Notes under the pieces: generated by a model | Seen by the model: the letters and a program-made list of their open reading frames with translations, nothing else | Databases searched by the model: none | Told to the model about the DNA's origin: nothing | In this document: positions 33,511 through 44,225 of the stretch, in pieces | How the letters are laid out: each line of letters begins with the position of its first letter | How positions within the stretch are numbered: the first letter of the stretch is position 1 | Made by a program: the position numbers and the translations under genes | Source: Yponomeuta sedellus | Lineage: Eukaryota > Arthropoda > Insecta > Lepidoptera > Yponomeutidae | Length of the DNA: 64,000 nt | Assembly: GCA_934045075.1 (NCBI GenBank) | Contig: OW203725.1 | Coordinates: forward strand, 2,883,411 to 2,947,410 | Reading direction: 5' to 3'

Positions 33511-33654
33511 TAAGAAGTATATAATAAACTTTACTTTAAACTTAAAAATAAACTTAACAATAAACTTAACTTTTTTTATAAGGAATGGGCTTACTCTTGA
33601 CATTTATCTAGCCCGAGGGTGAAGATAAAGTCTACAATGGACCGAGTTTGTCCA

Positions 33655-34315
33655 GAAGAAGCCTTCGCATCTTAAAGAGGTTCAGATTATAAGCGTGTCT
33701 GTTAGATTTCATGTTCTTCTGAGGCCTCCCTCGTCTTGACTTATCCTGATGCGACAGAGCTTGAGGCCGTGGCTATACTTAAAAACTCGTATATTCCAGA
33801 GACAGATGGTGACACAATTGATAATGCATTTACAGTCACCAGCACATCGACCTTTGCGTGCGTAGCTACCGTAATTATAACTAACCCAAAAACAAAAGAG
33901 CTAACTGAAGTACCAACAAATAATATCCCGAGACCATTTGAGCCAAAAGCCTTTAATGACATCGTCCCAAACTGAAACTTTGCTCTTTCTTCGCCTTTCA
34001 TCAGAACAGCACCCTTTGTTTCCCGAGTAAAGGGGCACAAGGAGCTTTGTCTCGATACACAAAATAAAATGGGGCCAGAAGACTCTTCGATACTTGACTA
34101 CCATTCTGGGTTGGTAGATGCTGAGCGGACCCTTCTCGGGTGCATCTGAGCGTTTCAGGGAAAAACAAACCTCAAGGTAATCCACCACGACCCTGGCTGA
34201 CAGTACGTCGAAAGCAGCTCGAGCTTCACTCTTTAATCCCCGGTGTGAAAAAAGAATGGTGTTGTAATTATGTTTCAATCTATCTGTAGGGGTTCGAGAC
34301 AATACGGCTCCCAAA
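33655..34315. pseudogene. degraded coding-like segment
   Basis: The minus strand carries coding-like stretches in more than one phase. 33901-34314 is a 137-codon frame including KSEARAAFDVLSARVVVDYL. 33741-34040 is another. Near the left end PQALSHQDKSRRGRPQKNMK is followed by a stop at about 33637. The plus strand also has a 79-codon frame (33736-33975). This looks like a decayed transposon or pseudogene, but I cannot name it or be sure of the strand. Confidence 0.3.
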
Positions 34316-34711
34316 CGAATTAACTGATTAGAATAAAGGTGTTTTTAGTTGAAACCTAATTTAGTCGGGATGATTTTAAGCCATATGAAAATTGATGCCG
34401 CCATTTCTAGGATCATAGATCTACACTTTTTAAAGAATGACAGTAACTACTACTCTGAAGGACCGAAATTTATTTTCAGACAAGGATAGACGTAGCTAGC
34501 CGTTGTTCTGTTGCTTTTAGGCGATGGACTATTCTGATTTTCGGCGGGTCCAAACTTTGCGAGAGGCATAGCGGATTCAACTCACTACAAACCTCTTTAC
34601 GATAACCTTTTGTTTCGAGCTATAATGTATTTTATTAATGGAGTATTTATACGTGGAACAGGTATCTACCGACTTTAGAGGCAGTTTTTTTTTATTTAGC
34701 CTATTTAAATT

Positions 34712-34860
34712 CCACTGCAAGGCACAGGCCTTCTCTCAGAGAGATTTGGGCTTAATTACCACGCGTGCCCACCCTGAAAACAATTTTAAGCGCTGAGGTA
34801 TTTCAACATGTTGGACACTTAGGTTTTCTTACGATGTTTTACTTCGTTAGTAGATTTTTT
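34712..34860 (-). mobile_element. S2b SINE, 3' part
   Basis: Minus strand: CCACTGCAAGGCACAGGCC, GGGCTTAATTACCACGCG, AAGCGCTGAGGTATTTC. It stops near CTTCGTTAGTA. Confidence 0.7.
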
Positions 34861-35045
34861 TTTATATGGATTTATATTATACTTTTTTTAAATGATACCA
34901 TATATTATTTCAGAGAATAACACATTCTTCTCAACATTGACCTTTGAAATACGTTTTTCCATATTCTCAAGCCTGATTGTCTGATGATATCTTTGAAACA
35001 TCATCATAAGGTTCCTAGATGCGGTAGCCTTTAATTATACCTACC

Positions 35046-35212
35046 CCCCTCTGTAGGGCCCAGATCTTCTCTCAGAGAACGAGTGTGGGCTTAATTACCA
35101 AGCGTACCCAGCACGGATTTGCAATTTGAAGCGCTGAGGTATGTGAAAGTCTCAGACACTGAGAATTACTCACACTATTTTCCTTCACAGTAAGCGAGTG
35201 GTATTGCTACAA
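35046..35212 (-). mobile_element. S2b SINE, 3' part
   Basis: Minus strand: AGGGCCCAGATCTTCTCTC, GTGTGGGCTTAATTACC, AAGCGCTGAGGTATGTG, TTTTCCTTCACAGTAAGCG. Confidence 0.7.
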
Positions 35213-35673
35213 CATTTTAACATTTTTTATAGATAGTCATAGCTATCATCATCGGTATATGCTGTGATTGGAATCCACGACACGACTTCCCGAATGTTTC
35301 GCACGCAATTTTATGGAGAGAAGTTTAAAAACGCGAAAAATACCTTATACGGAATTAATGTATTTAGTATTTATGTATTAATTTGATGTATTCGTGTATA
35401 TGGTGCATCTCATATTTTTTCGGCATTTCAAATTTTTACTTATAGTAAAACTTGTTCTTTTCCAATGTTTGTATTTGGTGATTTCATTGCACTCTGTAGA
35501 TGCAACTGGGTAAATGTATGTATCTATCGGACCTTAATCGTAACTTGAATCAAACATTTTACATTGTTACTGTGAAATTCTAATAAGACGATGAAACAGA
35601 AGATACATTAATTTACCAAAAGAAGCTTACGCAAACAATAAGAAACTTCCTATTTCACCAAAATGCTATTTAC
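35213..35673. other. unassigned
   Basis: No repeat recognised. It would be intron downstream of the candidate exon at 35674 if that call is right. Confidence 0.4.
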
Positions 35674-35953
35674 CATTATCAATCTCGCCGACACAGCGCC
35701 CAAACAACTGAGCGAGCCATCCATTTCCACAAGTTGTTTCATAACACAAGATATTTCCATTAAATTTCAATTTCCAAAACTCATCTTCCGGCACAATGGC
35801 CGCACCGACAATAGCCTTCAGATCTACTGCTTGAGCTCTATAGAAAATACAATATTCAATGAACGCTTGTTCCTGCATTCCCTCACTGAATTTAATGAGT
35901 GTCAACGCTACCGGGAAAACGTAAAGCGCAAATTTTACGGTGGCTTGCGATGC
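35674..35953 (-). CDS. candidate internal exon, unknown protein
   Basis: On the minus strand an open stretch of 280 bp lies between a CTTAG acceptor-type site (just above 35953) and an AATG|GTAAAT donor-type site (below 35674). The translation includes SQATVKFALYVFPVALTLIK, then AQAVDLKAIVGAAIVPEDEF, WKLKFNGNILCYETTCGNGW and LAQLFGRCVGEIDN. Composition (mixed hydrophobic and charged, four Cys, two Trp, balanced codon use) looks more like protein than any other non-repeat frame here, and no repeat overlaps it. I do not recognise the family. Alternatives are a transposon ORF fragment or a chance frame. Confidence 0.35.
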
Positions 35954-36989
35954 CTAAGCTCTAAGTAAAACACCGACTGCTTTTCCCAGAACATCCCGAC
36001 CGGTCCATCTTTGTTGGCATCCCGTTCATTCATGGTTTTTTAGGGTCCAAAGTCCCCGCCTCACATTGTCCTGCTGCGGGGGCGGTCAAGATGCATTTCT
36101 CTGATATCTTTTTTGCTTCTTCTCAACAACGAAGTGTCATTGTTCATATTTGTATTTTTAATATCGGAATGGAACACACGACACAATCGGAATAGATAAA
36201 TAATGCTTAGGGATTTCTTTTTTTGGTGGCATTTGTTCGGCATGAATGGATGGTTCCAGTTCGTCTGGCGGTGTTCTTTCTCTCCTATATTTGGCTAAGA
36301 ATTAATGGCATTTAATGCCAGCCGAGGATATGGCTACTCCATTCATATGAACGGACTCACTTCACGTTCTATAAACATATTCATCATAATGCAGCGTGAC
36401 TTTCACGATGCGCTTTGTCCACGTTTGTTTATAAATCGGTTCATTTTTGGGAATGGCTACGCTCATTGTTGTTTTTGGATTCAGTCTAGTCTTAAGACAC
36501 ACGTTTTTTATTTATCATGACGTAAATAATAATCGACACAGGCATTTTCTCTCCAGAAGACCTGTTTTTTACTAAACTAATTTTTAAATACATTGATGAG
36601 TTTTTTTACTATTTTTGTCGCCATATCCAAGCCTACGGCATTCGACAAATTTAACATACTTACGTATGCAAGATTATCATAAAACTTCCTGTCGTCCGCC
36701 CACCCACTCTAGGCAACCTGTTTAACGCATGATATTGATGCAACAATGCTTGCACTGCTCAAAAGCGCCGTGGTGCACAACATCAATGGTAATCATAACT
36801 CGTATTGTCAAGTAAACGGAAGATGATTGGGATAGTCGAATGCGTAATAAGAAAGAAACCAAATTGTGTAATTTATATTTTTAATAGTTCTCTAAATATT
36901 TTGAGAGTCTCAACAAAAAAGTCTGTACGTATCAGGATTAACGAATTTTCAAAGAAAGGTAACATAAACAAAGCAGCTTATATTTGTCG
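35954..36989. other. unassigned 1 kb
   Basis: No repeat or gene recognised. If the exon at 35674 is real, neighbouring exons of the same minus-strand gene might lie here, but I see none with good sites and frame. Confidence 0.35.
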
Positions 36990-37110
36990 TACTGCAGTAT
37001 ACAAGCCTTGCCCCACCTGTATTAACTGTGGATTTGTAATTTCACGCGCAGAGATACGTGAACACCTTAGGCACAGGTTTACTCACGGTGTTTTTCCTTC
37101 ACAGTTAAAA
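36990..37110 (-). mobile_element. S2b SINE, diverged fragment
   Basis: Minus strand: AACTGTGGATTTGTAATTTC, CTTAGGCACAGGTTTACTC, TTTTTCCTTCACAGTTA. Confidence 0.6.
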
Positions 37111-37626
37111 AGACAAAGTACGGCCTTTTGAATAATGGCCACATTGTGATTCCAATGTCATGAACAATGAACGATTGTTACTCAAATTCAAAATCGGACG
37201 TCCCACAGCCCTCTAAAAACCCACCATCCTAATCCCATCAAGCTATCTGACCACCCTTTTACTCAAAAGTGTTGAACCATGACGGATCCTTACGCAAACG
37301 GCCCGCGGGCTCAAAACCGAAGATTACAACTGGAAGAAACTGGTTCTAACACTAATTCCTTGGCGTAACAAGTTAGAATAACCGCCCATTGTTGCCTCCA
37401 TGTGAGGATTCTTTGTCGAGTTCTCGGACAATGTTTTTTTGTAAAGATTGAACTGGGTGACCTTGGTAAACTTGATGGATTGGGGAATTAGGATCTTTTT
37501 TATTTCTACAGGAAAATATTGGCGGTAAAATTTTGTCTTCAAGACTGACAAAAATCTTTAGTATCGTTAGCATAAAAGATAAGTAATATAACGATAAAGG
37601 ATAAAGATTTATTTAAAATTATTTAA
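37111..37626. other. unassigned
   Basis: Nothing recognised. Confidence 0.4.
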
Positions 37627-37726
37627 AAGGCTCAATTGGTAGAGCACTGGTACGGATAGCCAGAGGTTGCGGGTTCGAATCCCGGCATGGGTGAAATTTT
37701 TAGCCTCTAAATAGGTTTTTAAATTT
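37627..37726 (+). mobile_element. S1 SINE fragment
   Basis: tRNA-Ile-like head (GCTCAATTGGTAGAGC, GGTTCGAATCC) followed by GAAATTTTTAGCCTCTAAATAGG. It ends at TTTTTAAATTT, the same right end as in the fold-back copies and without the GTGCATT tail. It may be a fold-back that has lost its left arm. Confidence 0.75.
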
Positions 37727-38688
37727 AGAAGATACGTGGTGTTACACAATTACAAGGTACTAAAAAACAGCTCGTCAACATTATACTCACGTGCATCAGG
37801 CATCTATATCAATAAATTTTTGGGTTACTTTGTAAGAAAAAGTTGAATGTTGTGTAGCTGTTGACATCACCAGATAATACAGTCGTCCGATGAAATAATT
37901 GAGCTCCACTTCTGCTAACTCTTTAAACGTAAATTCAAAGGGGGTAGCGGAAGAGGCTCTCACCAATGCCCTCACTTTTGAACACACACTGGACAGTTAG
38001 GCAAAGCCACGGAAAATGTAAGTTGAGGGCCCTTAGCGACCATTCAGACTCCAAAAACAACAATTCTCCGGTCACCTCATGTAACGTTCACATTAATACT
38101 AAAGCTGAGGTCACCAGAAAACTGTTGTTAAGTCTTTGTGAGGGAAAAATCCAGTGTTCCGTTTTTGTACTTTTAGATTTCCATGTTGGATGATCAAAGA
38201 AAAGTACTTATTGGTTAAACAGGCTCTTAAGCAGTGAAAGAAACTGCTTTGTGATCGCGATTAGCTTTGAGTTTCTCGTTTTGGAAGTCGAGTATCTAAA
38301 GCCCAATGTGGTTAAGCACGGTTTATTTTTCATCACACAACAAATTGTAAATTGGTTGTTGGCAATTTTGTACTTTCACTCTCATTTCAGTTTTCTTTTT
38401 TCAATAAATGCCTGCGGATACTGCTAAGTATTCTTATTCGTATTCTTTGTTTTATAATATTTTTCTTTGTTCTTTCTTTTCTTAATTGTCTGTTTTATTT
38501 TAATATCGTGTTACATTGTGTTATGTGTATTGTATCTTTGTGGCTTCAAATAAATGTCGCTCTCTTTCTCTCTCTAAGGACATTCTGGACGCAAACCATC
38601 TGGAACAGCAAATTGTGGAATTTGATATGGTAGAGGACTTTTGAATTTTGTTCAGAAGCTATGGATAGATTATAGAGTAAAGATCAAG
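37727..38688. other. unassigned
   Basis: No supported gene. A hydrophobic frame at 38352-38633 is T-rich and probably not coding. AAATAAATGTCGCTCTC near 38548-38564 resembles a LINE polyadenylation end. Confidence 0.35.
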
Positions 38689-38732
38689 CAGAATCTACCC
38701 AAAGCCTGCCTGAAGGCTTTGGGTAGATTCTG
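38689..38732. repeat. 18-bp perfect hairpin
   Basis: CAGAATCTACCCAAAGCC and its exact reverse complement around an 8-base loop. Not in a recognised element. Confidence 0.8.
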
Positions 38733-38789
38733 GGGTAGATCCTGAAATCTTTGCTGCGAAATAAATTTGTCTTTCGTTTCTACGTAATG

Positions 38790-38950
38790 GGATGTCACCG
38801 TCCAACGGCACCTTTACTCACACTAAATGAGAGAAAGGACCACTCGAACGCTGCAGTACCTGGGAGATTGTGTTTTCGATGCAGTAGGCTAGCCCAGTAC
38901 CTATACCATCCTGAGAGCTTAGTTGGCCTAGCCCACAGGATAGATAAAGG
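38790..38950 (+). repeat. dispersed repeat, also at 56210
   Basis: CCACTCGAACGCTGCAGTAC, CTATACCATCCTGAGAGCTT and GGCCTAGCCCACAGGA recur at 56227-56335 at high similarity. Unnamed family. Confidence 0.65.
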
Positions 38951-39079
38951 CTACGAAATAAAGGGCAACATAGCCATTATAAGAGATAAACTGTAAACTG
39001 ATAGATTTTCGAATTCATCGGCACGCTGATGTCAGTAGTTTTGCGTAACAAAGTTTGGTTGAGACCGTACGTGCAATTT

Positions 39080-39300
39080 ACAGCAGGTCAACCTTTACAT
39101 TTTGGTTGCAGGGCCAACCTTACTTGGCGCAATTGATTAAGGGACACACAAACATTTAACAGAACATTACATAAGAAGTAACATGTAATGTTTATTTAAA
39201 AACCTATTTAATGTTTAGTTATGTAATATTATGTAATGTTTAGTAACTAGATCCGGACTAAAAGTCTACAAGAAGTAACATGTACAAAGGCGAAGTTATC
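39080..39300. repeat. repeat fragments incl. solo MITE end
   Basis: 39083-39115 matches the repeat at 3665. 39252-39271 (TCCGGACTAAAAGTCTACAA) matches one terminal inverted repeat of the MITE at 42137. AAGAAGTAACATGTA occurs at about 39173 and 39271. Confidence 0.55.
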
Positions 39301-39389
39301 TCTGAAAGAGATTTCTTCCATTTTACTATCTCATATATTAAAATATCTCACTTTTTTAAGGCCTCAGCGAACGTTTTATTTACAGGACA

Positions 39390-39505
39390 TCCTTCTTAAT
39401 ATTATAAATGAAGAAATTTGAAAGTTTGTTAGGTACTCAATCACGCAAAAACGGCCGAACGAATTTATATGAAAATTCAAGACAACGATCTGAATTGAGA
39501 CAAAA
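39390..39505 (+). repeat. common lepidopteran-type repeat end
   Basis: ATTATAAATGAAGAAATTTG with GTTTGTTAGGTACTC and CGCAAAAACGGCCGAACG fits the end usually paired with the GCGACTTCGTCCGCGTGG repeat. Confidence 0.5.
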
Positions 39506-40015
39506 AATACTTGATATGTCAGCAATGTGCTCCCGTGGGATAATATTTTATTGCTGCCTTAATCGGTTTTTTCCAGCCATACTAAGATATTTATTTATTG
39601 CGTTGCCATGGCCACAAGAACCGGTACGAAATAGCTAGTCCAATATAAAGTACCACTGGCTATCGACATTTGTTCAAAAAAAACGGTTTCGATTAAAGTC
39701 AATCAAATTGTGGAGTCAGTCTTTGAATCAATTTAACGCGCCATATGTCTAGTGTGACTCTTTCACACTATCGACATAGAATTATTAGAAATAGAAGGTC
39801 TAAGTCAAGAGTCTCCAACAGTTGTATTTGAGTCATCTTACCTGTTCATGTTTACATAGCTGTTTTGGGTTTTCGAACTATTCAACTGATTATATTCTTT
39901 TTTTTAAAGCACTAAAAAAATTTGACGTTATTTCATGTGCGAGTATTGTGACTTTTTGCCGCATATTATGGAGAGTCAAATATCAGAATTAAAATCTAAA
40001 TTATTCTTTTCTTTT
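39506..40015. other. unassigned
   Basis: Nothing recognised. Confidence 0.4.
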
Positions 40016-40135
40016 TTAATGCACTAACCCGTGCTGACGACTACTTTAAAAATCTATTTAGGGGCTAAAATTCCGCCCATGCCGAGACTCAAACTCGCGA
40101 TCTCTGGCTAACCGTGCCAGTAGTCAATTGAGTTT
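40016..40135 (-). mobile_element. S1 SINE, 3' half
   Basis: Minus strand: TTAATGCACTAACCCGTGC, ATCTATTTAGGGGCTAAAA, CCGCCCATGCCGAGACTC, and a head cut within the anticodon arm. The B box is mutated. Confidence 0.7.
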
Positions 40136-40680
40136 GAACTTTTTTATTTCTATAAATATGTTTTGTACTAAGGTGAAATTAATGCTAAATAAATATTTTC
40201 TTCCAGCTTGGATGGTCTAGGGTTGAGTTAGCTATTATATCAGTTGGATGAGGATTCGCACTGAAAATAGGTGGAAAATGTAAGTTTATGGATTAGAAAA
40301 GGACTAAAATATTGTTATGCTTTAATTATATTTTCAAAGTAATAACTAACTAGTTGGGTTTTTGACGAATCCCAATAGTAATTTCCATCAGTGGGGTATT
40401 GTAAATTTTTTGTCCCGTAGTAGAAATCCATAAAATCTGTCGCAGATTTAGAAAAAGGCACAAAATAGCCTATCCAATAATACCTTCAAATAAAAAGTAA
40501 GTGTATTATTATTATTATCAATTTTTTTTATTGCATAAATATTTTGCACATAGGTGAGCTTAATGCTACTAAGAATTATCTACCAGCTAACCTAAGTTTT
40601 GGAGACAAGATTAGCAGGTAGTGCAATTTAAAATATAAAATTGACTCATTACTCATTCACACCTTGATTATATATGAAAT
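40136..40680 (+). repeat. two copies of a LINE-like 3' fragment
   Basis: 40150-40210 and 40530-40605 share AAATAT.TTTTG.AC.TAGGTGA followed by TTAATGCTA and a CCAGCT end. Probably pieces of one LINE 3' region in direct orientation. An (A)n and (TTATTA) run follows the second. Confidence 0.45.
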
Positions 40681-40776
40681 TAGTATAGTGGGAGACTATT
40701 ATATCATTATATCATAACAATAAATAAATAAAAAAAAAACGACTATATTTATGACTTCATGTCATAGTCTATATTT

Positions 40777-40985
40777 ATGGTAAGGGACGTCCCAGACGGA
40801 CTTACATCGACCAAATAGGGGATGTATTAGCAAAGGGAAAGATAAAAAGTACCCGGAACCGGCATGCGTGCATGCACCAACTTATCAACGTTGATGAAGC
40901 GAAGGTGATCTGTCAGGATTGTGGCAAGTGGCAGTCCCTGGTCTCTGCCTACCCCTCTGGGATACAGGCGTGAGGTTATGTATGT
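40777..40985 (+). mobile_element. LA LINE 3' end
   Basis: Encodes GRPRRTYIDQIGDVLAKG-type codons, then NVDEAKVICQDCGKWQSLVS and AYPSGIQA, stop, GGTTATGTATGTTATG. The tail is only about two ATGT units, in contrast to 24826. Confidence 0.8.
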
Positions 40986-41354
40986 TATGACTTCAAATCT
41001 GGGTAGCAAAAGTGGTACTTCTGTGCTTACTTACTTTGTGGCATCGCAATGTGGATGTACTGCGAGTAATTGATTTGGATTCAATCGTGACTTTACGTTT
41101 AATTTGATTATAATTTGTGTGTTGTGACAGGCGGTGCGTTTGGTAATTTGATTTTTGACGTGTTCATCTTTTTGTCATACGGCACGGTCAAAGGTCTTCG
41201 TGCAAGGCATGTGTTTTTAGTTTTGCCCCAAAAAGTATTCTGTCAACGTTAGCTGCTCCAATTCAAGCAAAAACCGCAATGTTTTAAAGATAAAGATAAA
41301 GAATTTTTACATGTCAAGTAAAGTTAATTAATTGACTGGTAATAATTTAATTGG

Positions 41355-41431
41355 CTCGGGATAAACTCGCCTTTCTACATGTTATAACATGTAGAAAGAA
41401 ATAACATGTAGAAAGGCGAGTTTATCCCGAG
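41355..41431. repeat. 31-bp perfect hairpin
   Basis: Arms 41355-41385 and 41401-41431 are exact reverse complements (CTCGGGATAAACTCGCC at the outer end). The 15-base loop repeats part of the arm (AACATGTAGAAAG). No flanking duplication seen. Unlike any named family here. Confidence 0.85.
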
Positions 41432-41744
41432 ATTTCTGAAAGATTTCTTCCAGCAAACCTTAGAAAATAGGACAAGCAGTAAAAAACGGGTCTACAGGTG
41501 CTCAAAATAGACTAGATAAAGTATAAAAATTGTAAATAACAACCTTTCTTCACAAAACAAAGAATAAAATAAACTACAATAACTAGATATCTACCTAAAT
41601 AAACATACAGAGATGTTTTTTGGGCTCCGTACATATTTATCTAAATAATTTTAATGTTAATATGTATAATTTGCCTAAGTCTGCGGAGGAACGGCACGAA
41701 GTTTAGTAATGTGTAATTTTATTAATTTACACATGTAAGAGCAT
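41432..41744 (-). repeat. diverged LE-like fragment, rest unassigned
   Basis: ATTTCTTCCAGCAAACCTTA (41442-41461) with GGTCTACAGG resembles minus-strand LE UTR. The remainder is unassigned AT-rich sequence. Confidence 0.4.
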
Positions 41745-42112
41745 GTTTCCATGTATCGTCACGGGTCTTTGTGCTGCTGTGATACTCGTGACTGTCTCTC
41801 AAAAGGGGCTGGCTGAAAACCAACGTTGCAGATTTTATCTGTAGCACATGCTGAGCCCAGTCACCTTTTTTTTATATCCAGGACACACATTGCCGCACTT
41901 ACTGATTGAGAATTTTGATCGAGAATTGCATGTTTCTTGAGGCAAGTGGATTTTAATCAAAATTGGGTGTAAATCTTAATTTCACCCAAATATTTTAATG
42001 TGTTTGGTGTATGAGTTTTCTTTTTTTTTTTGTGTTTAGTATTAATTTCATACAAATGTTTAATGTGTGTCTTGTGTATGAATAAAGCATTATCATTATC
42101 ATTATTTTTGAA
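41745..42112 (+). mobile_element. LINE 3' region with (ATTATC)n tail
   Basis: AAAAGGGGCTGGCTGAAAAC and GCACATGCTGAGCCCAGTC, then a T-rich UTR and GTATGAATAAAGCATT followed by ATCATTATCATTATT. ORF end, AATAAA and hexamer tail fit a non-LTR retrotransposon. Confidence 0.55.
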
Positions 42113-42136
42113 CTAAAACTTACGTAAGCACAACAC

Positions 42137-42245
42137 ATTGTAGACTTTTAGTCCGTGATTAAGCTCTGCGAATCGGAGCGAAACCTGGTCGGACTTTTCC
42201 GATATAACAACACCCGTAAGTAAATCAGGACTAAAAGTCTACAAT
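42137..42245. mobile_element. about 109-bp MITE
   Basis: Terminal inverted repeats of about 23 bp (ATTGTAGACTTTTAGTCC at the left), one base of indel apart. The inner part has no coding capacity. The superfamily is unclear because no clean TSD is seen. A solo end lies at 39252-39271. About 330 bp of unassigned AT-rich DNA follow, to 42576. Confidence 0.65.
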
Positions 42246-42576
42246 ACAGAGATGTAAATGAATAATTTCCTTTTTCTATTAGTGAGCCCTCAAAGACGCG
42301 TCCTAGGTATTGCTACGTATTGGCGGTAGTGTAGTTTAAACTCGTTTTATATTAACTTGCACGTGTTTGTTACTTAGCTACCATTTGGGGAAACAAATTT
42401 TTAAGTTATACCTATCTACTTACACTAAGATTTATCCATTTTTATGTGAGCTGTTAATAAATAAGTTTAAAAAAAAATTATGAGCTTGTTATTATTTATA
42501 ATAAGAGTTTACTTCGGAAAGAAGGATCAGAAAGTCGCAGGTAGTAATTAACAATAAGGGCGATACAACACCCATT

Positions 42577-42848
42577 CACAAAAGCGGTGGTAGCGGAGCG
42601 GTGCAGAACGCCGGCTTCTCAGTCGGGAGGTCGTGGGTTCTAACCCGGCATGTACCAATGACTTTGTTTTCTAAGTTATGTACATTTGTGAAACTATAGT
42701 AGCAATACTACTCGCTGACTGTGAAGGAAAACATCGTGAGAAAACCCTAGTGTCTGAGGTGTTAGCGTACCCAAGCGCTTGCTACGTACAATGGCCTACC
42801 TATGAGGCTAAGTGCGGAAATCTCAGGTCTAACTAACTAACACCCATT
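42577..42848 (+). mobile_element. S2a SINE, full length
   Basis: tRNA-like head (GGTGGTAGCGGAGCGGTGC, GGAGGTCGTGGGTTCTAACC), then CCAATGACTTTGTTTTC, GACTGTGAAGGAAAACATCG, GTACAATGGCCTACC, and an end at TCTAACTAACTAA. It matches 47838-48100 in inverse orientation. Confidence 0.8.
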
Positions 42849-43389
42849 CACAAATTCCAAATACACCACGCACCTTCCTCTATAAACCAAAGCCCATAAT
42901 TGCGCCACTATTCATAAAAACTTTAATTGGTACAAACGAAAACGACTCCAATAAAATACTAATAAAATAACACATTCAAACACCATGTCAGACCCTTGGT
43001 GCCATCCTGTCTGGCGTAGGTAGACCCGTTGGCTCTACCTGACTCACACCTTTCACTCCTACGCACAGAAAAAGAAAGAGATGACGACAGATCTTGGGCA
43101 CGTCTTCAAAAAAAAAGATGGCTGTCCCAAAATGTTTGTTCTAGCCGCCTTGGCTGACCCATGTCATTATGAAGCGTTATCTTCGATAAAGAATATATTT
43201 TTAACGCCTTTTTTTCTCTTTTTTATACGTTTGGAAACGTTTTTTGGTACTTCTCTCTCATAAAGTGGTTGTGGGTATTAAACGGGTGGCGAGATTGGAA
43301 TAGTATAAGTATATGCTAGAATTTTCAACTAAGTTTTGATTAAATGACTCCATGTTTGCCTATTACTATTGCAACTTCTACCGTTTGAA
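42849..43389. other. unassigned
   Basis: No gene. TGGTGCCATCCTGTCTGGCG and GTAGACCCGTTGGCTCTACC form a slightly GC-richer patch near 43000-43045. Confidence 0.35.
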
Positions 43390-43530
43390 ATAACTATCTA
43401 AAGGCTAAAAATTCCACCCATGCCGTAATTCGAACACGCGACCGCGAATTCTGGCTATCCGTGCCAGCGCTCTTCCAACTGAGCTAATGGGCGACTCACC
43501 GGCATCAGTGGAAATTCGAACCTCTTTACC
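43390..43530 (-). mobile_element. S1 SINE, internal part
   Basis: Minus strand: CTATCTAAAGGCTAAAAAT, CATGCCGTAATTCGAACACG (mutated B box), CCAACTGAGCTAATGGGCG, CGAACCTCTTTACC. Its T arm has a duplicated GCGACCGCGAATTC. Confidence 0.7.
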
Positions 43531-43768
43531 TTCTACCGTTTGCTAAATCCTAAAAAACATCGTAGTATCAGAACATAATATCTTAAGTTCAGTCGACAGC
43601 AAATCAAGTTTTACAATCGCGTATTCCACTTGGTTACGCTATGGTGACTTAGACAACTATTTTGTAACTAAAGTTAACGTAGGGTTGGCAGATACGACAG
43701 CATTGTTGTGTTCGAGTAATATAGAATTTGAGTACCTACATAAATGTTTATGATCTCAAAATACATAA

Positions 43769-44225
43769 GATAAGATAAGAATATTCTTTATTGTACACCA
43801 GAGCACATATTATAAAACATGTAATGATACAAAGTACAATTGGCGGCCTTATTGCTAAAAGCAATTTCTTCCAGACAACCTTACGACGGAAAGTTGCTGG
43901 AGGAAATAAGAGACGGGTAGTCGGTGCAAATATAAATATATTAATACACTACTTATATAAATAACAATATACCTACATAAACAGTTACATAAATAGTTAT
44001 GATAAACTTACATAAATACGTTATAGTAACAATCTACACGATGAGGAAATAAATACAATATTGTGTACCTATATGGAGACATACGGAAAAGACAAAATGA
44101 AAAGGACAATGCACGAATACTAAACTTGCAGGGACAGATAAAATTCCTTAACCTTGCTTTTAAAGACAGCTGAGGAAGGGGAGCGCCTTATTGATACCGG
44201 AAGATCATTCCACATATCTACATAA
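43769..44225 (-). mobile_element. LE LINE 3' end with ORF terminus
   Basis: On the minus strand, codons at about 44225-44110 read MWNDLPVSIRRSPSSAVFKS and KVKEFYLSLQV, stop. This WN-LP pattern is typical of LINE ORF2 C-termini. The long UTR follows with ATTGCTTTTAGCAATAAGG, GCTCTGGTGTACAATAAAG and a TTATCTTATC tail. It is the longest LE copy and shows where the ORF ends. Confidence 0.75.
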
